This document shows positions 56,415 to 64,000 of a stretch of DNA of 64,000 nt, one piece after another. Within the stretch, counting starts at the first letter, position 1. Each line of letters begins with the position of its first letter. The DNA is from Flammula alnicola (Eukaryota > Basidiomycota > Agaricomycetes > Agaricales > Strophariaceae), in the NCBI GenBank assembly GCA_015499995.1, contig JADNRV010000037.1:248001-312000 (forward strand). Reading direction: 5' to 3'. The notes under the pieces were generated by a model, which saw nothing but the letters and a program-made list of their open reading frames with translations, was not told the origin of the DNA and did not search any database. The position numbers and the translations under genes are program-made.

Positions 56415-58666
56415 TCATCCATCCTGCGTTCTACACCATTTATCAGCAAACACTCCTAAGCGCTTCGTATTACTCTCCTTTGCAAACGTCTCGCGGACCT
56501 CTTCTTCTAGTGAATTTGCCAGGCCCTGCAATTCCGCTGCCCGTCGCCTTGCCTTAGCCTCGAGTTCGCGAACATGAGCTGGAAATGCAAAGGGCGGAGA
56601 TGTGTTCAGCGGCGAGTTCGCGTAGATCTGGGGTAAAGCGGGATGTAGAGGCCTATGATCGTGGGTCAGTATATTGAGTTTATGACTGTAGGAAGTCATA
56701 ATGGAGAGGCCATACCTAATAGAATACTGGTGCAACAGATCGTCTGCCCATGCCCGTTCCGATGCTTCCACACGTGCAGATCGTGCTTTCAGCGAACGAA
56801 GTTCGGCCACAATATCTTCCTGGGTAAGTAGCAGCAGCGGTGGAGAGCCAACCGGCCGGAGATCTATTTTGATGTTAATGAAGGTTTGACCATGTTATCG
56901 GAGGATAAATACCTTTCAGATCGTTTAATACACCTTTCAGAAGTTTTTCCATCGACTCGTCTTCCTCTACAGCGGTGGAACTTCGACTTTCCTTGCTATC
57001 CATATCATCAAGGTAAATGTCCCCCAATTCTTCCGCGAAAGCTTCCAGAATCGCTTCAGCTTCTTGGGCACACCGAGTGAGCCGCGAAAGAGATATATAG
57101 ACCCGCTGAAGTGGTGCAAGCATAGAATCGAGGGCTGATAAGGCCTGTCCTATAAATCAGCTGATGTCGAGTGGAAGGGAAGATGTCATACCTTATCCAG
57201 CGCATTCTCATGCAGTCGTAAAATTACAGCTTGATCCAACGCCCAGGCGTGGCGCAATATCTCCTCTACAGCCGGCTCCCGCTGTTCGCTCGAGCCTCTT
57301 TTATCGGCCAAATACCCTTCATCAAGTTCGGATAAAAGGTTCTCAAGGGCGTCGGTCTCAAATCCCTCCCCCTTATCTCTCAAAGCAACTTCGTGCTCCA
57401 AAAGATCGCAGATGCCTTGTAGTTCTCCGTTTACATTTGCGTCGTGCATATCCATCGAACTTCGTCGACCTTTCATGTCGGATGCTGTCGAACTGAGAGC
57501 ATTTTGTAAACGCTCCGCCTCCATTTGCAAATCTCCTAACTTGGCCGATTCTTGGTGGCGGAGGAGGGTAAGATCTTCCATGCTTTCTTGAAGGCCGGCA
57601 GTGAGCGTCGACATGTCATTATTTGACTGTAGAACCAAGGCACGAGCTGCCTCTAAATCTAAGTCCTCGTCATTCGGACACGCCTCTGCTTATCGAGAGA
57701 GTAAGAGGCGTCAACTTTGAGAAGAAAAAGTCAACGGATAAAGACCTTACCTGACTTGTCGTCCTTCGCAACTCCAGTCCTATTGTCTTCAGCCTTTAGT
57801 CCAGAGAATCCGAGATCACGAAGTAGTCCTTGAGAATTATTTATTGTTTCTGCTACTGTGGTATCAGCCTGAATAATTGAAGGACATTGAGTGCTGCCGC
57901 TGGGCCTCAGAAAAGAAGAGACGCATACAGTGATTGAGACCTCCGATAGCCTTTCTTCTGAGTCACGCATCTTGGTATTAAAATCGTACACAGAACGCTG
58001 GAGCAGCTTGATTGAATGAGTGATTTTTTTCGAGGCTTCTCTTGGAAATTAGCCAGTCAGCATCACTGGGGTGGAAAGTGATCAGAGCGATACGGACTTC
58101 GTCTGCGATATTCTTGACCGAAGCAAATCTGCTTCGCGTTGAACGGTATGGGCGTCGGTGTTGACATATTCTGCATGTTTTCTGAGAGTTGTTAATTAGC
58201 GTCAATAACGTGAATAATGTGAGGCCTAAGACGTACTTCAACTGCGACGGTGGCATGTAATCCGCAGGAGGTCCCATTACATCCTGTGATGTAGCGGCGA
58301 TAGCTTGTGATAGCCTTTCGTCCTTAATACTGAAAAGGGGTCAGACACTCTTCTTTACATGAGCGCAAAGTTCGTGAACGAACATAAGGACTTCATCGGG
58401 CTCAAGAACCGAGTCTCGCATTGCATTAGATATGTATCTGGCGCCATTTGCATCCTCCTCGAAATTTGCAGCCATTTCGTGCTGCGTTTCTTCGATGGGA
58501 AGGCCATCGTGATCGTGGCCAGGTAGTTGACCGGCGAGCCAGCCCAGAAGAAGCCTTCCAGCGTCTGAATCGTTGAGCCCTTGAATGACATCCAAATCTA
58601 AAGAAGGCCTCCGAGTGATGAGATTAATTTTGCAGCGTTACGGGTATCGGACAGTGCCTCAGACAT
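56415..58666 (-). CDS. Coiled-coil protein, probable HAUS3-like augmin subunit
   Basis: The start at 58666 gives MSEALSDT; an intron joins HLDVIQGLNDSDAGRLLLGW. The N-terminal 80 residues (GRLLLGWLAGQLPG, then SVLEPDEVL) resemble the N-terminal domain of augmin subunit HAUS3. The rest is long helical and coiled coil (QREADLLRSRIQ, IKLLQRSVYDFNTKMRDSEE, ESAKLGDLQMEAERLQNAL, ELEAKARRRAAELQGLANSL). Augmin nucleates microtubules on spindle microtubules. Near 58350 the frame meets TGA; a 54-nt intron from donor GTTCGT to TTTTCAG removes it and keeps phase, giving VLIIKDERLSQAIA. About 600 residues; stop at 56415. The coiled-coil nature is clear; the HAUS3 label is inferred. Confidence 0.6.
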
Positions 58667-58906
58667 ATCAATATAGTAGATCAAAGGAAGAAAGGAAACG
58701 AGTACAGAGCTCCAGGTAAGTAGAAACCCTGAGTCTGGTTGAGTTGAGAACTGTACATGTGCAAACGTGCTGCACTCCTGACGCGACTCGGACGCGACGC
58801 GTTTCGGATCACAGCAAGTACAAACAAGTCAACACTGAATATGGGTGGGCATAAATTGATTGAGATCCCTCTGGTCACGGCCGTTACTCTCCTCACACTT
58901 CTACCC

Positions 58907-59440
58907 TCAGATGCGGAGGCGCCTACTCCCAACACCTCCACCTGCAACACCTGTTACAGTTCCGCCCACCCTGTCCCGAGGCATCACCGTCTTGGCCATC
59001 ACCGCCTTTGCCAGAATTGTTCTGGTTTTGTCCGTTAATGTTTCCATGAGCCTCTCTACTCTTCCACCATTACCTCCAAATTGACCTCCGTTGGCTCCAC
59101 TGGCAGTAGCGGACCCATTATTGCCAACAACACCGCCAATGCCATCTGCATTTCCTCCGGTTCCATTGGCTGATCCAGCTTGCCCTATCGCACTTCCACC
59201 TATGCCAAGTACTATTCCACCAGCACCTCTGCCTCCACCTTCGCCTCCGTTTCCGCCATTATCACCCTTGGAAATTGGACGAGGAGGACGAGGAGGAGGT
59301 CGGATAATGGCAGGAATAAAGAAGTCTTCTGCAGCTTCTGCACTTGAGGAGGCAAGGACGCTATTTCCTGACACAGGCATTGACACAGTGCTTCCCGTGA
59401 GTGCGGCAAGCATGATGGCCAAAGCTACAAAGTCTTTCAT
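58907..59440 (-). CDS. Secreted glycine-rich protein A (C-terminus possibly frameshifted)
   Basis: The start at 59440 gives the signal peptide MKDFVALAIMLAALTGSTVS, then a 45-residue spacer, then a Gly/Asn-rich repeat domain (GGNGGEGGGRGAGG, GSAIGQAGSANGTGG, NADGIGGVVGNNGSATASG). The annotated frame ends in an unrelated Arg-rich tail. The -1 frame from about 59045 continues with the same composition (GQNQNNSGKGGDGQDGDASG), so one base is probably missing there. A 58-nt intron in the 5' leader (59462-59519) has GT-AG borders. It is paralogous to the gene at 60414. Likely a small cell-wall or extracellular protein; function unknown. Confidence 0.7.
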   Translation of the reverse strand: MKDFVALAIMLAALTGSTVSMPVSGNSVLASSSAEAAEDFFIPAIIRPPPRPPRPISKGDNGGNGGEGGGRGAGGIVLGIGGSAIGQAGSANGTGGNADGIGGVVGNNGSATASGANGGQFGGNGGRVERLMETLTDKTRTILAKAVMAKTVMPRDRVGGTVTGVAGGGVGSRRLRI

Positions 59441-60413
59441 TATAAAAAGTTTGAATTGTATCTATAAGGAACCCAAGGTGTTGGAATATTGCAACCAAGA
59501 GAATGATCCCAGTACTCACGTACTTAACTGAACGAGATTTCTCTGAATCTGTCAGTCCCGAATCACTCGCCTTATAATTAGTATACCTCTTGACCTTCAA
59601 TTTTTGGATACGCTTCCAAGAAATCGCGACTTTCTGACCCTAAAACTAACCGACTTCAGTGAAAGGAATACCATGAGATGAGTAGACATATGTTCTAGTC
59701 GATCCACCTATGCAATAGTCGCCACTGAGTTCACCTTCTAGCCAGAGTACAGTACACTAGAGATAGACATATCTTGACTGACTTAATGTTTGGACTAGGA
59801 GAAGATTAAATTTATCTGAGAGCGAGGAAGGATAGACATGGGTTTCTGCATTGCGTTGAGACGAGAAGTGTCGCTTGGAATCGATTTTAAACATAATTGT
59901 CTAGCTTGAGGGTATTTTGCTACGAGGAAGGTGTACTAGGTGTACTACTGTGTAGTTTATGAAGCACGATGACATTGCGTGGCTTTAGACTTCAGTTTTG
60001 AATGACTTTGCGTATTTCAAGATGCCAATACCTCCGGCAAAGTGCAGAACTTGGGATAGGTCGATTTAGGCGCCGTCTGGGAATTTCATAAATTTGGAAT
60101 TAGATCTTTTTTTTGTAGTTGAAAAAATGGAAGGTGAAGGATAATATTGCGTTCAAGCACCTAGCTAATTAAAGGATAGGACTGTCTTTCTCCAAGGTCT
60201 ACATTTCACGTATATAAAGAGCATCGAATTGTGTGATCCAACCTCAGTGTACTATATCCACTCGACGGTAAGCGCCTTTGAAATCGGTTCGTATCAGTGT
60301 ATTAAAAATCTCCTTTCAAATTCAGCATAAGTCAATCGCTTTCAATCATTATAAGTCAGTATCACACTGATGCAAGTCTCAACACAGTCCTGATTTCTCT
60401 AAATTATAGCACG
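59441..60413. promoter_or_regulatory. Divergent control region of the two glycine-rich genes
   Basis: About 970 bp separate the paralogues. A TATA box TATATAAA lies at 60211-60218 for the plus gene, whose leader holds an intron at 60268-60409 (donor GTAAGC, acceptor ATTATAG). For the minus gene a TATAAGG lies near 59571-59577, with its own leader intron at 59462-59519. The mirror layout suggests the pair arose by inverted duplication with its control elements. Confidence 0.6.
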
Positions 60414-60737
60414 ATGAAAAACTGCATTACTTTGGCTATCTTGCTTGCTGCCTACGCGGCAGGAATCCTGGCAACACCTGTGCCAGAACACAGTGCAATT
60501 TCTAAACGTGCAGATGACAACACTATTGCTGTCCCTCGTCTCAGGGGTGGTAAAGGCGGAAATGGTCGCAAAGGTGGCGCTGGAGGCGCTGGTGGGTCTG
60601 TTAACCGCACCGGAGGAAGCGCAAACGGGATTGGTGGAAAGGCCAATGGTGGTGGAGGAAGCGCAAATGGCGAAGGGGGGACTGTAGGAAACAATGGCAG
60701 TGTCAGCTCAAATGGTGTTAATGGCGGCGTTGTGTAA
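60414..60737 (+). CDS. Secreted glycine-rich protein B, Kex2-type site
   Basis: 107 residues. The signal peptide is MKNCITLAILLAAYAAGILA, then TPVPEHSAISKR, where KR is a Kex2-type cleavage site, then RADDNTIAVPRLRGG (the R of KR shown first). The mature part is Gly/Asn-rich with repeats of the form GGSxNxxGG (GSVNRTGGSANGIGG, KANGGGGSANGEGG, TVGNNGSVSSNGVNGG). The stop TAA is at 60735-60737. It shares its signal peptide pattern, repeat domain and VGNNGS tail motif with protein A on the opposite strand. Probably a small secreted or wall-associated protein; whether the peptide before KR is active is unknown. Confidence 0.8.
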   Translation: MKNCITLAILLAAYAAGILATPVPEHSAISKRADDNTIAVPRLRGGKGGNGRKGGAGGAGGSVNRTGGSANGIGGKANGGGGSANGEGGTVGNNGSVSSNGVNGGVV

Positions 60738-62135
60738 GGCCAGCCTTTCACGGTCACGAGCTCGATCGCCCCTTATAAGGCGATCTTGCTCTCTTCTGGA
60801 TTCATTCTCTTTCTTTCCTGTACCGTTTTGTCGTTAGCTCTCGAATGGGTAGCTCGTTTCGGTGAGAAATCGGACAGAGACGGCAAAAGGATGGGTAGAA
60901 TTGGAGGTACCATGGCCAGAAGCAGCATGCTATCCCACACTCAGGGTATTCACAATCGTCAGCACACCTATCCGTCAGGTTGGGCGCCATCGTCGGCGGG
61001 AACGTCAACATGTCCCCACCGGCCTCGTCTCGCTCTCAAACTGGAACTTATTGAGCCCTGGACGGCTCCGCCGCTTGTTCGTAGCTCTGTTGCTGCTGCT
61101 GGTCGTAGCTGCTACTCCCCTGGCATGCGCGACGCTGTCGCTCTGCGCCTCGGTCCCATCCCCCTCGCGGCCCTCGACGGCCTTCCGTTGATGGAGGACA
61201 GGTGGCTCACTGCCTGTTTGATGTTGGCCGAGACGAGCGCGCGGAGGAACTCGCTGTACGACGCGAGGCTGATCTCCAACTCTGGGAAACTAATCGCACT
61301 GGTGTGCTTGCTGATGGGAGTCGGGACCATGCCCTTTTGCTTCCCCCTTCAATAATCGAATCGTCTAACCTGCGTTCAGGTGGCTTTGTGACCACCAACT
61401 CGACGGATCCCCCCTAATCCAACCCAACCTTCTTGCTACCGACTTTGACATCGCCGCCCATGACGCCGAAGAATATGGGCTTTGGGGTTGTGGATCCGGA
61501 TTTGAGGGCGTTGTGGGTTTGAGGGTCGTAGATGCTTCTGTTATCGTGAGTTCGCTCTTGACTTTGGGTATGTGGTCGGTTAATATTGTAACTGTTTATC
61601 TAGCCTGTTGTCACTGCTGGACACACACAGTTTGCAGAACGTGCATCTGGTTTGATAAAAGCTTTTTGGAGCATCTGAGCACGTCCTATGACTGACTAGG
61701 CTTATTTTTGGTCTGTACATCTTGAGCTGCTTCATGTGCATCCCATGTAACAATCGTTAAGTTTTCATCGATTATTCCTATCACGACCCGACGAAAGGCA
61801 AGAAAGGAGCGAGTGTACCACGTACTAGTCCAAACCCAGCCGATACGCCTACAACTATTGATCACCGGCGTACTGGGACGGATGCAGAAACAAGTTGGAT
61901 GGAAGCCTGCGAATGAGCCACTTTTCGTACTTATTGCTCAGGCTTGTCGCGCGGCAGGAGGCCGATAAGACTAAGATCTTCCTACCTGTTTGAGTCTTTC
62001 TAGAGTTCACAATCGTGAAAGAAGTTTTTCTCGGAAGATTCCAATCTCGACGCATATTCGACGTGTCTCTGTTCAAGATACTTATATTGCATAGACAGTG
62101 ACCACAAACGCCCTACTAAAGATGGACTGCTAAAC
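60738..62135. other. Intergenic with possible decayed coding remnants
   Basis: About 1.4 kb without an intact gene. A minus-strand stretch (61547 to 61428) reads IYDPQTHNALKSGSTTPKPI then FFGVMGGDVKVGSKKVGLD and a stop, which looks like a real C-terminus, but no matching upstream exon was found. The plus frame at 60786-61355 is open but without signature. Confidence 0.35.
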
Positions 62136-63985
62136 CTAGATAGTCGGAGGGCTGGCTTTCGAGTCTTCTCTTGGGGGCCACAACCAATAAATATCAGGGA
62201 CGTGATCTTCATCCACCACAGGCAAAATATCTTCATCTGTAGGCCTAGATCGATCATGCCTACAAACAGGCAAATATTTAGCAACACGAAATATTGATCA
62301 TAAGAACGCACATACCGCAGCTTGACGTGGTTCGTCAGGTCCACCATATTACCCGCCCGTTTGCAGTGTGCACAAATGAGACCTGTATAATCCAATCTAG
62401 CCCTTTGCCAAGCTTGTATCTCATGCATCCGGGCATGGGCAATCGTCTTTTCTTGACCACAAAGCACCTCCAACTTCATATCGCCCATTCCCGAATATAT
62501 AGTATGTAGGTGGTCGAGCTATCCAAATCCACGTCATGAGATCCCAAGCAAAAGTGGTCATAAAATGATAATGAAAACCCACCACCTTCGGCCACATCAT
62601 CACCGGCCGACCTTCGCGGGGATGATTGCAAGCCACACATTCGATAATAGGACTCGCAGCATTCATATCCTGAATTGTTGTTATCTTGGGATTGAAGCCG
62701 CATAGTTCAACCACTTTCGTCATACACACGAGGTTCTTCAACTCGAAGCTGATACAACCGAGACTATTCCATGGGATTTGCCAAAGGAGCCTCTTCACAA
62801 CCGCCGTATAGATATCGGGATCCACTCGATCCACAAAGACGTGGGTTGCGCATTTGTGCATAAGAACGCGAGGGTGCCTTAGATGTTCGCGGCATCTCGA
62901 ACATGTAAACCATGTCGTCGCAAGGTTGAGCACCGTTTTTGGATCAAAGGCGTATTTATCGCCACAGGCATTGGTGATGAGTGCGATTAACTTATCATCG
63001 ACCGACGTTTCCCAGCGACGGATAACCTCTGGGAACAAGGAGAACCATTCAGTGTCGCCGAGAACACAGCCAGGTAGTGTGTGAGGTGCCGTATCGATGA
63101 TGCGTCGAACAGCCGAATCCTGCAATACATCACAGATAGTGGTGGGATACAAAGTGTTCACCGGCAGCGTTGAGACAAAGTTATGGTAGATCTGGTTTAA
63201 CTCTGGAAGAGACGCGACAAGAAAAGTTTCGTGCTCTCGAGAGAGCCGTTTTGCTCTGGTGTCTTCCATAAACTCATTGATAAAGGTCTCCAAACCAGAA
63301 AGAGCTGCCAATGTATTGGGTCAAAATGAGCAATGCCAGAATAATTGCAATATTACCATCGTATGTGAGCGGCTGCTGGCATGCCGCCGTAACAATGGGG
63401 TAGTCTTGTGGCTTCTTGACGGAGTTGGATATTTTGGTGAGTTCATCTCCCCAGCCTAATTTTTGGATATATTTCACGATGCTAGAAGACGTTGAGAGAG
63501 GCTTGAAATGTTTGAAATTAAGACACGTACGCGGACCTGCGCTGCCCAACCAGCAGGGCTTTCTCTTGGGAGCGGTAAAAATCCAAATTGTCAAACCACT
63601 CGGAACAAGCTTTTGCATGCTAGATGTATGTACAAAAAGGTTGTTAACAAATAACGCACCAAGATGAAGAATCACACCTCGTCAATTATGTTCTGTCTTT
63701 TTTTATTCTGAGCTAGCCATTTTTTCTTGTTCTTTGCATTTTGATATTGTTCTTGCCAAAGAACCTTCATGTGGACAGGAAAAACTAGAGGCAATCTGCG
63801 GTCGTCTTCCCGAGGTGAATTAAGGCAGACAAGGCAGTAGGTAATGGCCTACCTCTCATTTTCCAGGTGGCCATTCTAAGCTTTGACCATCCGCGAATGA
63901 CGGGAAGACAACATTTAAGATCAGCTGGACATGTTTTGGATGTGCGGCAGGAGCCTTTGGCCATGAAACTGTGTTGAGAGGAAGA
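62136..63985 (-). CDS. Zinc-finger protein of an agaricomycete-expanded family
   Basis: The minus strand codes a protein of about 500 residues. Parts in order: a basic N-terminal segment (KVLWQEQYQNAKNKKKWLAQ, about 63690-63750), SEWFDNLDFYRSQEKALL, IQKLGWGDELTKIS, LETFINEFMEDTRAKRLSRE, then a CxxC pair in TWFTCSRCREHLRHPRVL. Further on are ECVACNHPREG and a C2H2-like finger CAHCKRAGNMVDLTNHVKLRH, then the acidic tail; stop TAG at 62136-62138. The KKLGWGDEL / TRAKRL pattern recalls a family with many copies in mushroom genomes and no known function. The 5' end is uncertain and may lie beyond the right edge. Confidence 0.6.
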
Positions 63986-64000
63986 AAAAGTTGAACATGT

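Noticed and set aside
58340..58380. In-frame TGA in the HAUS3-like gene, possible readthrough.
   Set aside because: A 54-nt GT-AG intron removes it and keeps phase, a simpler explanation.
60786..61355. Plus frame of 189 codons with a hydrophobic start.
   Set aside because: The start resembles a signal anchor, but the rest lacks conservation signs. It begins 48 bp after the stop of the glycine-rich gene, so it is probably 3' untranslated sequence.

Overview
The window is nuclear DNA of a filamentous basidiomycete, most likely an agaricomycete. Nearly every recognisable gene is broken by several GT-AG introns of about 50-60 nt, genes are close together on both strands, and the protein families fit: fungal bifunctional tryptophan synthase, a Gti1/Pac2 (WOPR) protein, monopolin Csm1/Pcs1, and F-box-like and zinc-finger families that are typically expanded in mushrooms. 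No rRNA, tRNA or CRISPR was recognised.

Layout. 1-6.1 kb, all minus: Ca2+/H+ exchanger (3' end cut by the window edge), histidine phosphatase, DOA1/PLAA. 6.9-13.7 kb: F-box-like protein (-), CSM1 (+), L-asparaginase with ankyrin repeats (-). 13.7-16.2 kb is a repeat island: a 25-bp tandem repeat, two strong palindromes and two head-to-tail short Helitron-like elements. 16.3-28.8 kb is gene dense: tryptophan synthase (+), eIF2B beta (+), GUF1/EF4 (-), cwf18/CCDC12 (+), a WOPR regulator (-), elongin A (+). 29.8-33.1 kb: GID7/WDR26 (-). 33.1-38.4 kb has no gene I can support. 38.4-39.8 kb: an ECL1-like life-span factor (-). 39.8-44.7 kb is gene poor and carries a 642-bp TIR element. 44.7-51.9 kb: VPS54 (-), SAM37/metaxin-like (+), TLC-domain membrane protein (-). 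52.3-56.2 kb is a complete DNA transposon. 56.4-58.7 kb: coiled-coil HAUS3-like protein (-). 58.9-60.7 kb: two divergent, paralogous glycine-rich secreted proteins. 62.1 kb to the right edge: zinc-finger protein (-).

Most genes are housekeeping: vesicle tethering, translation, splicing, ubiquitin handling (DOA1, GID7, elongin A), chromosome segregation (CSM1, HAUS3-like) and amino-acid metabolism. There is no biosynthetic cluster or operon-like pathway.

The most unusual object is the 3.87-kb transposon at 52324-56197. It has perfect 19-bp TIRs starting CAGTG, a TA duplication, and an intact transposase of about 970 residues with at least eight introns. Its DDE core has about 185 residues between the second Asp and the Glu, with a Cys-rich insert; Tc1/mariner enzymes usually have 30-40.

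A caution: several conserved genes (DOA1 more than once, the F-box-like gene, cwf18, one glycine-rich protein) contain apparent single-base losses, nearly all in the same direction. This looks more like residual indel error in a long-read assembly than like a cluster of pseudogenes, but the sequence alone cannot settle it.
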